NCBI RefSeq assembly: GCF_040712315.1
Contig: NC_134013.1
Coordinates: 82,466,001-82,530,000 of the forward strand
Length of the DNA stretch: 64,000 nt
From: Castanea sativa
Lineage: Eukaryota > Streptophyta > Magnoliopsida > Fagales > Fagaceae
Direction of reading: 5' to 3'
Each line of letters starts with the position of its first letter. The stretch's first letter is position 1. This document shows positions 1 to 10,444 of the stretch, one piece after another. Below the pieces are notes generated by a model, which ran no database searches, was not told where the DNA came from, and was given only the letters and a program-made list of their open reading frames with translations. Position numbers and translations under genes: made by a program.

Positions 1-2925
1 AATTAATTTGGAATCCCCAAAGACTTCGAGATGCGATATGCCAATTTCAATGGCCATTTGTAGACCAATGATCAATGCTTGATATTCGGCTACATTGTTG
101 GAGCAAAGTTCACTTAATGAGAACGAATATAGAAGTATTTGTCGTTGTGGAGAAACAAACACTACACCTGCCCCCGCTCCTTCTTGACGTGCAGCCCCAT
201 CGAAAAACATCATCCATGGTGGCATTACTTCAATGTAAAACACATCCTCGTCTGGAAAATCATCAGAGAACTCCCAATCAGATGGAACTGGGTGATCAGC
301 TAAGAAATCTGCCAATACTTGTCCTTTGATGGCTTTTTGCGGAACATATGTAAGGTCGTATTGTTGCAGCAGGACTGCCCATCGAGCTATGCGACCCGAA
401 ACCACTGGCCTGGAGAGGACATATTTAACCGGATCCACTTTTGCTATCAAACGGACCGTATGTGCTTGCATGTAATGTTCCAGTTTGTCTACGGCAAAGA
501 AAAGAGCGAGGCACATCTTTTCAATAGGAGAATAATTTAATTCAGCTCCATTGAGAGTCCGACTCAAATAATAAAGGGCTCTTTCTTTCCCTTCTTTATT
601 TTCTTGTGCCATAAGAGCACCTAGAGACCTTTCTTGTGCCGCGATGTACAACACCAAAGGCTTTCCGGGGATAGGAGCACCTAAAACTGGAGGATTAAGC
701 AAGTATCTTTTGATGCGCGCAAAAGCATTGCTGCAAGCCTCATCCCATTGAAAGTGTGCATCCTTTTTCATTAATCTATTGAAAGGTTGACATCGACCTG
801 CCAAGTTTGAAATGAATCGTCGTATGTAAGCTAGTTTTCCTTGCAAGCCTCTAAGTTCTCGCAGGTTCTTAGGCTCTGGCATTTTCTGGATGGCTTCAAT
901 TTTGGACTGGTCAATTTCAATACCGCGGTGCCTAACAACGAAACCAAGAAATTTCCCGGATGTTACACCGAAAGCGCATTTGCGAGGGTTCATTTTAAGC
1001 TGATACTTTCTTAAGCGGTTGAACACGGATCGCAAATCTACCAGATGGTCTTCCCTCCTTTTTGATTTAACCACCAGATCATCGACATAACACTCCACGT
1101 ACTTATGAAGTACATTATCAAAGATCTTTTGCATGGCTCGTTGATAAGTAGCACCAGCGTTCTTTAATCCAAAAGGCATCACTTTGTAACAGTAAATACC
1201 TTTAGGGGTACGAAAAGCTGTGAACTCTTCATCCTTAGGATTCATTCGAATTTGGTTGTAACCAGAAGAGCCATCCATGAAAGATAAGGCTTCATGACCA
1301 GTAGTGGCGTCAACCATGATCTCAGTGATAGGCAACGGAAAATCATCCTTGGGACATGCATTGTTCAGATCACGGAAGTCAACGCACACCCGGATTTGTC
1401 CATTCTTCTTTTTGACAGGGACGATATTAGCGATCCACTCCGGATACTGTACTTCACGGATGAAGCCTGCCTCAATTAGCTTATTGACCTCAGTTTCTAT
1501 TTGAGGGATAAGCTCCGGCCGAAAGCGTCTTTGAGCTTGTTTTACTGGGTGCACGCCTTTCTTTACTGCCAAATGGTGTAAAGCAATACTTGGATTGAGC
1601 CCAGGCATTTCTTTGTAAGTCCAAGCAAACACATCTTTATATTCTACCAGGAGCTGGAGGTATCTTTCTTCTTCTGCAGGCGTGAGAAGGGCACTGATGA
1701 AAGTTGGTCGAGGTTCTTCAGTAGTTCCTAAATTGATCTCTTTAAGTTCATCAACTGTAGCCTGTACTCCATCTTCCAAGGCTAGGGGAGCTTCATTGAC
1801 CTCATTCTTTGCGGCTTCATCATCTGACAGTATATCTTCTTCTACTGTAATGTGAAACGAGGATGATACTTCTTCATTTTGCTCATTGTGGACGAATGAC
1901 TGACTTGTGTGTACAATCGTTCGCCTTTTGATTTTGAGAGCTCCTTCAGTGCTGATATCCAAGATAAAGTTACGCTTCATGCGTGAAGGAATACTACTAC
2001 GTATCTCATCATTAGTTTTCTCCTCCTTTTGGTCCTCAAAGTTTATTAAACTTTCAGAGCAAGTATCAATGGGCCTTTTTGTTGCCCCCAATCGATTAAA
2101 GACTGATCCACACGCAAAAGTGTCCCGACTTTGCGTTAAACAAGCCGTATTCAACCTGTCGAACACTGTAACTCGTGACGATGAAGCCTTAATGCGATCG
2201 AATACTGAGATGCGTGATGAAGAGTGATCTTTTCTCTGATTCGGACTTTCATCAACCTCTGCTGTTATGTATTGGGAACTTGAAGCATTGTTTCTTTTAT
2301 TGATCCATATTTGAGCTGGTGGTTCTGGAGTATAACCTATTCCGGTCTTTGGGATAGGAATTTCATGCCCTTCAAGTCGCATTTTTCCTTGCGTTTTACT
2401 AAGGCCGTGCATCTTTTCTCCAGTGGCTTCTGGAATTAGTTTCCCTAGGCCGCTTTGTTTTGAGAAATCATAGCCTGCTTTGGCTAATAGCCTATATGCC
2501 TTTGGGTCAAACCATTCTTTCGTCCGCTCACTTGGTAGAATACCATGCTCTGTCGGACTTTGTGAAGACTTCACGAATCCATTTAGTGGCCTTGAGGGCA
2601 AAGGATTTGTGGATGAGGTTAAAGGCATTACATGATTTTCTTTCAACATGGCTACATCCTTCATCGTGAGCTTTGTAGGAGGTCTTCGCATATCTATTGT
2701 AGATTGAAGGCATTCCGTGAATGGTGATTGTCCGTTTTTGCGGCGTGACAGTGGTACATAACGGAGGAATGGAGGGTTATTGGAAGGCGTAGAGCTTTCA
2801 TCTGCTTTCTGAATTGCTGGTAGACTCACTAGACTGGTTATTCCCATGTCGTGGATCTTCCTTTGAGGAAGGAACATCCTTTCTAGTGATGAATTTAACA
2901 TGCTTCTTTTCACCCTGCTTGCTTT
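1..2925 (-). CDS. Tat-element pol: reverse transcriptase and dual RNase H (partial)
   Basis: Read codon by codon from 2925 down to the window edge, this minus-strand frame has no stop (975 codons); it continues off the left edge. Domain order: linker; G-patch-like segment with AGYDFSKQSGLGKL (about 2430-2500); three SVFDRL-like repeats (about 2085-2225); reverse transcriptase (about 1500 to 800) with RVCVDFRDLN and the catalytic YVDD at 1078-1089. Next comes a first RNase H (about 700 to 260) whose first catalytic Asp is replaced (LYIAA where LYxDA is usual). The second RNase H has FFDGAA, NNVAEYQAL and VFGDSKLI at the extreme left, so its D, E and D are present. A degenerate first plus an intact second RNase H is the Tat hallmark. 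Integrase is not in the window. Confidence 0.88.
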
Positions 2926-3016
2926 TCATGGACGGGACTTCAACTGGGAGAACTTCTTTAGGGATATCATCTTCTACATAAAACTTCGCGTCAGCAAAGT
3001 GAGCTTCAGTTTCCAA
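2798..3016 (-). pseudogene. Frame-shifted linker between Tat gag-protease and pol
   Basis: A 72-residue open stretch in the third minus-strand frame. It overlaps the last codons of gag-protease and ends at a stop at 2798, while the pol frame is already open from 2925. Its composition (charged, Ser/Lys rich) suits the linker that normally continues from protease into the G-patch region. I infer a frameshift near 3010 and another near 2820-2830. Programmed frameshifting is not excluded, but two shifts in succession look like decay. Confidence 0.55.
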
Positions 3017-5795
3017 AAGGCTTCAAGTCGGCATCTACTTTCTTTATTCCACCTTGAAGATACTTGAAACATTGATGCAAAGTTGACGGCACTATTCCGT
3101 TCCCATGAATCCATGGACGTCCTAACAACATGTTGTAGGTTGTCTTGGCATCAATGACATGGAACAAAATATTACTTGTCAATTCTCCAATGATTAACTC
3201 CAAGTGTATCATGCCGATGGCGCGTTGTCCTCCTTGGTTAAAACCTTGTATGACCAAGCGACTGTGTGATAATTCCTCCATAGCAAGACCAAGTCGTCTC
3301 ATTGTCATTTTCGGCAGTATATTAATAGCTGAGCCTCCATCAATGAGAATGCGATCAATTTTTTGTTCACGAACATAACCAGAGACATAAAGTGGACGAT
3401 TGTGAGGCTTAGGGCCTAACAATAGATCTTCGTCAGTGAAAGTCAAGTCTGGGGAGCACGCGAAACATTCCTGTGTTTTTTGAAGTGTATTGGCACAAGG
3501 AGTGTAAATCTTTGGCTTTTCAAGAGCTTGGGTGATCCCTTCTTTCGGTGAGGTGGAGGATTGTGAGGGTTCCACTTTATCAACTTGAGTTTTGAGTTGT
3601 TCTAAAGGCGATAAAGTCTCATTTGAACTACCATGGTCAACACCTTCCTGTTTTTCATCAATCTCACAACGAGAGACCGTGTGAACAGCCTCCGCTGACT
3701 TGTTTTGAAAGAATTTTATGGGGAAAAATTCTTCCAATGTGACAAGACTTCGAAATTTTTGGGTTTGGGCCGAATCATCGCACATTTCCGTTCTTAGTCT
3801 TTTTTTCCTTTTATCATTCTTTCTTCTTGACTGCGGCTGAATTTGGTTTTGTGTTTTTCTGGACTCTTGGGTGATCAAATGAAGAGGGAATACTCGTCTC
3901 TTCTTCCATCTCTTACGAGTAACCAACGTCCAACCCTCTTCCTCATCCATTGTTGACTTTTTGTCATCATTTGAATTATAATCAGATGCTTTTTGTGAGA
4001 GTTGAACTTGAACAGGTTCCAAAGAACCAAATCGGATGAACGTGGTATTCACCCTCTGCTTAGTAGTTAGAGACATGCAACTAGGCGACTCGCAAGCAAA
4101 TGTTACAAGGTTTGACTGAGCAACATCACCAACATCTAAGTCGATTTTCCTTTCCTTGGCTAGCTTCATGATGAGTTCTTTAAGAACAAAGCATTTTTGG
4201 ATCGGATGACTTATGATGCGATGATACTTACAATAGTTCGGGTCATCAACCTTTCCTGCTTCTTCCGGTCGTTTGCATTCTGGCAATTCAATTAATTTCA
4301 AGTTGAGCAGTTGTTCTAGCATTTCGGGTATATCAGCGTCAAGGAAAGGATACACCTTTTGTTCCCATTCCTTGAGTGATGAGCGACGCGTCTCACGCCG
4401 TTGACCTCCCTCGGGTCTCTTCTCGTTAGCCTTTTCATTTCCTGTCGAAATTTTGACTGGGGCAGGGTTAACATTCATAGAGTGTTTGACATTACTTTTT
4501 GTATTCCTGTCATTCCTCCTTATTTCTCGCCTTTCTTTCTTTTCTTCAGGTACGGGAGGTTTCACATTTTCATGGCAAGAGATACTCAATTCCATGTCGT
4601 GCGCACGAGTTGCCAATTCTTCGAATGTTCGGGGTTTTACCCCTTGTAGGATGTACAGAAGTCCCCAATGCATGCCTTGGATGCACATTTCTACAGCAGA
4701 TATTTCAGACAGTCTATCCTTACAATCTAAACTCAAAGAACGCCACCGACTGATGTAGTCAACAACGGGTTCGTCTTTCCACTGCTTAGTATTGGTAAGC
4801 TCCATCATGCTTACCGTGCGGCGCGTGCTGTAAAACCGGTTAAGGAACTCCCTTTCCAACTGATCCCAACTATCAATTGACTCAGGTTCCAAGTCTGTAT
4901 ACCAATCAAAGGCATTCCCTTTCAGTGAACGAACAAACTGCTTTACAAAGAGGCCTCCTTGAGTCCCTGCGTTCTCACATGTTTCTACAAAGTGAGCAAT
5001 GTGTTGCTTAGGGTTTCCCTTGCCATCGAATTGCAAGAACTTGGGGGGTTGATACCCATTTGGCATTCTCATATTGTCAATGCGCTTCGTATATGGTTTT
5101 GAATACATGAGAGAATGTGTGGAAGAACCTCCATATTGTGCTCGTATGGTGTTTGTTATCATGTCCTGCAGTTGTTGGACAGATATCGAGGCCATTGAGG
5201 TGGAATGTCCTTGTTGAGAAGTGCCTTCACCTCCTTTTCCCTTATTACCCTTAGCGTTTTCTCCCTTCAAGGTAAAGCCAGGAGGGTGCTCAAGGTCTGG
5301 ATTTGATTCACCCGAATCTTGGACTTCTAGTTTGTTCATCAGAGTTGCAATTTGGACGTCCTTATCTTCAAGTGCTTTTGTGAGAAGGGTGACCCTTTGT
5401 TCCATTTCAGCCATCTTTTCTTCCACAGTAGAGGTGTTGGTCATCATTACTGGCATGACCTCTAGATATGATGGAGAAAACGATGAGACAGGATGAGTCA
5501 AAGGCATTTTGTTCCTTAGGCTTCTCATCACAGGTGAAGAGTTGATAGAAAAGGTCTCTGTTGAGGATGATTCATCATTGATCTCAAGATCCTTCGAGAC
5601 AGATGAATCCTTAGCCGTGGCTTTCCTTTTTGCAAGAAAGTCCAGAGAGATGATGTTATGAAGCTTGCTTTCTTTGGTTGATTGGGGTTGCGGTTGATCA
5701 AGAGCTTTGGATCGACTACGAGTGATTGGGCCGACATAATCATCCGCAATGGAAGCATCCATCACCGATTTTTGAGCATTCTTGTTAGAAGCCAT
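3006..5795 (-). CDS. Tat-element gag-protease polyprotein
   Basis: Capsid plus aspartic protease of the retrotransposon, about 929 residues. The frame is open from 5936, but a start there lies inside the LTR, upstream of the PBS. The ATG at 5795 (MASNKNAQ) is the first after the PBS and is preferred. A coiled-coil-like segment (about residues 120-160) precedes the retrotransposon gag domain (about 245-400, with FDGKGNPKQHIAHF and WDQLEREFLNRF). A basic, low-complexity linker follows. The protease lies near 810-895, with the catalytic ILIDGGSAINILP motif and the LLGRPWIH end. No classical CCHC knuckle was seen, although CKYHRIISHPIQKC resembles one. It ends at 3006 and pol resumes in another frame. 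Confidence 0.85.
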   Translation of the reverse strand: MASNKNAQKSVMDASIADDYVGPITRSRSKALDQPQPQSTKESKLHNIISLDFLAKRKATAKDSSVSKDLEINDESSSTETFSINSSPVMRSLRNKMPLTHPVSSFSPSYLEVMPVMMTNTSTVEEKMAEMEQRVTLLTKALEDKDVQIATLMNKLEVQDSGESNPDLEHPPGFTLKGENAKGNKGKGGEGTSQQGHSTSMASISVQQLQDMITNTIRAQYGGSSTHSLMYSKPYTKRIDNMRMPNGYQPPKFLQFDGKGNPKQHIAHFVETCENAGTQGGLFVKQFVRSLKGNAFDWYTDLEPESIDSWDQLEREFLNRFYSTRRTVSMMELTNTKQWKDEPVVDYISRWRSLSLDCKDRLSEISAVEMCIQGMHWGLLYILQGVKPRTFEELATRAHDMELSISCHENVKPPVPEEKKERREIRRNDRNTKSNVKHSMNVNPAPVKISTGNEKANEKRPEGGQRRETRRSSLKEWEQKVYPFLDADIPEMLEQLLNLKLIELPECKRPEEAGKVDDPNYCKYHRIISHPIQKCFVLKELIMKLAKERKIDLDVGDVAQSNLVTFACESPSCMSLTTKQRVNTTFIRFGSLEPVQVQLSQKASDYNSNDDKKSTMDEEEGWTLVTRKRWKKRRVFPLHLITQESRKTQNQIQPQSRRKNDKRKKRLRTEMCDDSAQTQKFRSLVTLEEFFPIKFFQNKSAEAVHTVSRCEIDEKQEGVDHGSSNETLSPLEQLKTQVDKVEPSQSSTSPKEGITQALEKPKIYTPCANTLQKTQECFACSPDLTFTDEDLLLGPKPHNRPLYVSGYVREQKIDRILIDGGSAINILPKMTMRRLGLAMEELSHSRLVIQGFNQGGQRAIGMIHLELIIGELTSNILFHVIDAKTTYNMLLGRPWIHGNGIVPSTLHQCFKYLQGGIKKVDADLKPFGN

Positions 5796-5856
5796 CGAAG
5801 CTAGTAGCAGATCGAATTTCTTTTCTTTTGAAGGAGAAAGAGATGAGAGGCAGAGA

Positions 5857-5875
5857 GGTCCCACCGGGCGTGCCA
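5857..5875 (-). other. Primer binding site of the Tat element
   Basis: On the minus strand the LTR ends in TCTACA, then AATTC, then TGGCACGCCCGGTGGGACC. Starting with TGG a few bases inside the LTR is the standard place for a tRNA-primed minus-strand start. I could not assign the tRNA from memory. Confidence 0.7.
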
Positions 5876-6160
5876 GAATTTGTAGACGACTAAATTTCTT
5901 AGTTCGAAATAAATCAAACAAGTAAAATAGTTTCACAACTACGAATTTGTATTGATAAATGTGTGGTACAATTCTCTGTAATTACAAAAGAGTGATCCTC
6001 TGATTCGATCTCCTTGAAAGATTTATTGATTGTAATTGTGGTAATGTGATTTTGATTTGAACATAAGATATTCTTCAATTTGGCTGAGGAATGGATCGAA
6101 GATCTTTGAAACGGGTTTACAATGAATCTCTGGCTATGAGCTTGTTAGAAATCCTTTGTT

Positions 6161-6515
6161 CTTCGTGTTCTTCGTGTTCTTCGTATGTTCTTCGTGTTCT
6201 TCGTGTGTTCTTCGTGTGTGAAGGTTTGTGGTGGAAATTCTTCGGTGCTTTAGAGGCTTGATTCCGTAGAGCTTCGTTGATTTATGGTTTGTTGAGGTTT
6301 CTAGAGGCTTTTGAGCTTGATTCCAGTGAACTTTGAGATTTAGGAATATGATTTGGATGATTCCTCTTTAATTGTTCTTCGTATTTGAAGGTTTGTGGTG
6401 GAAGTTCTTCGGGGCTTTGGAGGCTTGAATCCGTAGAGCTTCACCAATTTGTGGTTTGTTGAGGTTTCTGGAGGCTTTTGAGCTTGATTCCAGTGGACTT
6501 TGAGATCTGGACGAG
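6161..6515. repeat. Tandem repeats inside the Tat LTR (TTCGTG repeats and 167-bp duplication)
   Basis: 6161-6220 is a run of short units based on TTCGTGTTC. A longer unit beginning AAGGTTTGTGGTGGAA at 6221 recurs at 6388, a period of 167 bp. These lie downstream of the TATA box in the minus-strand sense, so in the transcribed part of the LTR. Confidence 0.8.
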
Positions 6516-6717
6516 TAGTTTGGATGATTTTGCTTCGAATGTTGTTTGCATTCGAGGTTGAAGTTCTTGAAGTTCTTGGAGGCTTCGGGGTTTGATTCCG
6601 GCAGAGCTTCTGGATTTCTGAACTCAAGATATCTTCTTCCTTCTGTCTCCGTCCTGTCTGTGTTGTCTCCTGTCTGTCCTCTGTTCTGTCTCCTCCTAAA
6701 TGTCTTAGGAAGGCTTC

Positions 6718-6725
6718 TATTTATA
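6718..6725 (-). promoter_or_regulatory. TATA box of the Tat LTR
   Basis: TATAAATA on the minus strand, with transcription running toward gag. It lies between the upstream G-box array and the transcribed LTR part, as expected for the U3/R boundary. Confidence 0.6.
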
Positions 6726-6748
6726 GGAGTTTAGGGGTAGGTGAGCGA

Positions 6749-6975
6749 CACGTGGCGGAGTTTGATTGGTCCGCTTATGTCATCGCTTACACGTGCTGAG
6801 TGCTTGTGTCACTGCTTACACGTGCGAGGCTGCCTGTGTCATCGCTTACATGTGCTGAGTGCTTGTGTCACTGCTTACACGTGCGAGGCTGCCTGTGTCA
6901 TCGCTTACATGTGCTGAGTGCTTGTGTCACTGCTTACACGTGCGGAGCTGCTTGTGTCATTGCTTACACCTGCTG
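6749..6975 (-). promoter_or_regulatory. 59-bp tandem repeats carrying G-boxes, upstream of the LTR TATA box
   Basis: CACGTG occurs at 6749, 6790, 6819, 6878 and 6937. The last three are spaced exactly 59 bp and two degenerate sites (CATGTG at 6849 and 6908) keep the same spacing. The first sits in ACACGTGGC, the usual abscisic-acid response element context. The array is 25-250 bp upstream of the TATA box, so it is a plausible enhancer (inference). Confidence 0.6.
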
Positions 6976-7146
6976 ATGCAGTTTCATGCCTTTATTTCAA
7001 TGACACTTGGCAAATTTCTATTGGTTTCTGAATAGCGATGGCAAAACCTAGCAGCAATACGTGGCGCTTTGTAATTGGTTGTATTTTGTGGACTTGGTAG
7101 TATGATGTGTCAGCTTGTGATAGGTCGGGAATTTTCCCTCTCTACA

Positions 7147-7353
7147 GCGGCTATAGCTCCAGTCAGAAAAACGCGGCTATACATACTAAAAACGTGGCTC
7201 TAGACATGGGCTATAGCCGCACGTATAAAACGCAGCTTCATATGGATAACTTAAGCCACGTTTTTAAAAAACGCGGCTTTATGCCATTTATAGCCACGTT
7301 TTTGAAAACGCGGCCTAAAAAAACGCGGCCTAAGACCTGCGTGTTTTGTAGTG
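7147..7353 (-). mobile_element. End of a CACTA (En/Spm-type) DNA transposon
   Basis: Read on the minus strand it starts CACTACAAAACACGC at 7353, the typical CACTA terminus. Many copies of an AAAACGCGGC-like subterminal motif in both orientations follow, as expected for transposase binding sites. It stops where the Tat LTR begins; the rest was displaced by that insertion and is not in the window. No transposase is present. Confidence 0.7.
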
Positions 7354-8035
7354 AGTCTAACCTGTGCATTGCCCTACAAACTGCAAAGTAAGGCAAAGAA
7401 GAGCGAGGTTGTAGTTTAAATATCCTAAACTAGAGTTTAAATGATTAATTGAGCTATAGTTAAGGACAGAACTTAGGTATATAGGGAAAAAAGTTTTTTT
7501 TTTTTATTATAAATTAATTTAATGACATACTTATGATATTATCTTAGTATATATAATATTGTAAAATGTTATAAAAATAGTTAATTAAGCATTTTAATAT
7601 ATTTAGTATTGTATCTTTTTTTTTTTTTTTGTTGTGTTTTTGAGAAAAACATATAACAAGTTAATCAGAGATGATGTTTCATTTATTACTTCAATCACTT
7701 ACTTAGGAAAAAATAATTATAACAAAATGTATTTATTGTATTATGATTTTTTTCACTTTATTTAAAATATAATATACATACGTGTTATTAAGCATTTAGA
7801 TTATAGAAAATTCTCAGCAAATAAAAAATTATAATAAAAAAAATGAAAATATTGGTGTTTATTTCGATAATATTTAAATATGGAACACAAAAATGATTAA
7901 TTTTATTGTCATATATAGTTATATATTAATTGATACACCTTAACAAAAGAAGCAATTATGTTGTCAACAAAATTAATGAAGTTAAGTCAAATTAAAGTAT
8001 GTTTGTACAAATATATTCGGAGAAAATGTATAATA
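7354..8035. other. AT-rich intergenic DNA
   Basis: Long A/T runs and no open frame, RNA gene or repeat structure that I can support. Confidence 0.7.
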
Positions 8036-8040
8036 CATGT

Positions 8041-10274
8041 TGTTGATGCCCATTTTTGCAAATCTATGAGGAAGAAAGCCCAATGAAAAGTAAGGCCCAA
8101 ATGGCCCACCAAGAAGACCAAAGAGCAAGAGAGGTCCAAAGAAAGAAATGCATGGGAAAGTGAGCTGCAACAATACGAATCTACCGCAGAATATAGTTTT
8201 CTGGTAGAATGGCTTCGGCAGATGAAGATAAATTGGGCCCAAAACCTTTTTGATCCATTCATCATTATTTGGCCTATAAAGGCCCAAATCCTTTTAAATA
8301 AAGAAGATAGGCGTGAAAGCTAATATGAAGAAGCACGATAAGGAACAGCAGGAAGTGTCAGCAGCAGGAATCACGTAAAGGAAAGAAAAGTCAAACCAAA
8401 AGAAAATAACAAATGCAACAGGAAAATCATGATGAAATAAGACAAAAAACACGCAGCAGGCAAAAACAGAATTCATCTGCTACGATGGAAACAGCGTGGG
8501 AACGAAAGGAGACAAAAGCAGAAACACAGAAGGGCCGGAGCACTACCAACCTGTACCCAGCCAATACAAGGGAGTGGGCCCGCGGTCAAGAGGATTCAGA
8601 GGGTGTGGTTTGGTGGTGGGAGGAAAATGGGGTCTATATTTGGTTTCCTGCCATAACTTCTTTTGGGAAAATGTCTTGCTGGGATGGTATCTTACCCAAA
8701 AGAAGTAGTGGATGGTTGGGACCATCTGATACATGCCATAGAGCTAGGTAGTGAGGTAGCTCAATCCCTATCCGTTTGAACCTAGAGTAGAAGTATACAG
8801 CAAAAAGCAAACAGAAAGGAATTTTGTCGTGAAATGAGGAATGGTGTAGCAAGCACAATGGTCGGGGCAACCAATGGATTAGTGGGTGGTCTTGAATGGA
8901 TGTCCACAAGGAACCAAAAACAGTTGGTGAAGCCTTAAGGGTAAAAGGGAGAAATCCCATTGAATTTGTTCATTATAAAAGGAGGTAGCCATGGATGAGA
9001 AAAGGAGGGAGGAACGGGAAGGTAGTAAGCACGGGGGAACCCAAAGGTGAGGGGGACGAGAGACCCAATGGGAAGGGAACCCAAGAGAGGAAGCATCTAA
9101 GGGAAAAGACCCAAGTGAGAAAAACAACCTACGACAAGAGAGTAGAAAGAAAACTAAGAGTAAAAAATAAAAAATAGAACGGAGAGAAAGAAAGAAAGTG
9201 GTAAAAAGAAGAGAGAAAACGCAGCATGAATAGAGGCATGTATCAATAGACCATCTTTTTCCTCCCTCTTAGCAAACCCACTCTTTGAAGTCTCTAAAAA
9301 TGATAGTTAGTAGCCATTTAGGCCTATTCTCCAAAATGCACAACTTTGATGGCAAAAGCTTATGGCAGGAGCCTTTAACAAGGTTGTTCAATTTGGGGTT
9401 TGGGTTCCTTCTTGGTTTACTTATTCTATGGGAAGACTCAATATTTGATTTTGATCACAAATATATTTGATTTCACTCATTAAAACTTATAACTGTTGTA
9501 TTTAGTTATCCTACTGTAGCACGTTTTTTATCATGTCTGCCGCATCAGTTGTTCTGCTGTGGTATTTTTACTTGCTGTACTAATTATTCTGCTATAACAC
9601 ATTTTTTATTGTATTTACTGTGTTATCTACACCTTTCCTGCCTAAGCTTTCTTCTTTATTTTTGTGGTTACGTGTTTTGCCTTTGACCCATTATCCTGCC
9701 ATAAGTATATATATACATGTATTTTGTTTCTCACATTCTGTGCACCTGTATAAGTATATTTATGGATATACGTATGTATATATATTTGAGAATATACTAA
9801 CCCATGTAAGCTAACATTTGCTTGATTGGTATTTTCTTTGGGTTTTAGATTTGTTTATGTACAGGAAGTAGAAAAGTATTTTTGCAGTAAAAAATGAAGA
9901 GTCGTTCACATTACAGAAGGCTAAACTGCACAGCAGACGACTTTGTTGAACAGCAGAAGGTCTTACAACAGACAACTTTAATGCACAGCAAACAGCCTCT
10001 GCAGCAAACAGTTTTATTGCACGGCAGACAGTTTTACTGCATAGCAGAAAAGTTAGACCTGCGGCAGAAACTGGAGAAAAGTTCCTTCTGCGGTAGAAAC
10101 AAGGAATAAGCTCACTTTGCAGCGTCTTCCCTTGGGCTTGGACTCATCGTTTGCGCACAAGCCGGACCAAAGAGGGTTGCTCTTGGACCGGTCCTAACAA
10201 CCTGATCTAGAAATCTTTGGGCCTAGTGTAGCGGCAGGCGGCCTAGCCCAACATTTGCGAAAAAGGCCCACACA
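8041..10274 (+). mobile_element. Solo LTR (2234 bp) with 5-bp target duplication
   Basis: It begins TGTTGATGCC and ends GGCCCACACA (TGT...ACA), and is flanked by CATGT at 8036-8040 and 10275-10279. No gag or pol frame lies inside. A TATAAAA at 8974-8980 suits an LTR promoter on the plus strand. The right part (9900-10085) has degenerate CAGCAGAC-type repeats. A non-autonomous element is an alternative: the two ends are weakly similar as inverted repeats over about 20 bp. TG...CA plus a 5-bp duplication fits an LTR best. Confidence 0.65.
8974..8980 (+). promoter_or_regulatory. TATA box in the solo LTR
   Basis: TATAAAA about 930 bp into the LTR, followed by a purine-rich stretch. It is the only good TATA box seen in this LTR and sets its orientation as plus. 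Confidence 0.35.
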
Positions 10275-10444
10275 CATGTTTAATAAGTTTTTTTTTTTGG
10301 ATTAATGTTTAATATATTTAATTATAAAAAACATTAATTTTTAGAATATTTTTGTTTCATCAAATATACGGTAGCTTTTTAAAAACATGCATACGTACGT
10401 TTGTTTACTAATTATGTTTTGGAGAAAATGACTCTAACATTATA

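Larger units (their letters stand above)
1..7146 (-). mobile_element. Ty3/gypsy retrotransposon, Tat lineage, truncated by the left window edge
   Basis: Read on the minus strand the order is 5' LTR (5881-7146), PBS (5857-5875), gag-protease (5795 to 3006) and reverse transcriptase with two RNase H-like domains (2925 to 1). Integrase and the 3' LTR must lie beyond the left edge. Tat assignment rests on a degenerate first RNase H followed by a second archaeal-like RNase H, a long gag-pol linker with a G-patch-like segment, and repeated SVFDRL-like motifs; this is family knowledge applied to motifs seen. The pol frame is open over 975 codons, but two frame changes separate it from gag-protease, so this copy is probably not fully competent. 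Confidence 0.9.
5881..7146 (-). repeat. 5' LTR of the Tat element (1266 bp)
   Basis: On the plus strand it begins TGTAGA next to the PBS spacer and ends TCTACA at 7141-7146, so the LTR has perfect 6-bp inverted ends of TG...CA type. It contains a TATA box, two sets of tandem repeats and a G-box array. The partner LTR is outside the window, so the outer boundary rests on the inverted ends and on the change to CACTA-type sequence right after 7146. Confidence 0.75.

Noticed and set aside
6749..6975. Regularly spaced repeats resembling a CRISPR array
   Set aside because: Whole 59-bp units are repeated with no unique spacers, inside an LTR of a plant retrotransposon.
8413..9177. Several ORFs of 60-110 codons on both strands
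   Set aside because: They overlap each other within a solo LTR, with low-complexity composition and no domain.
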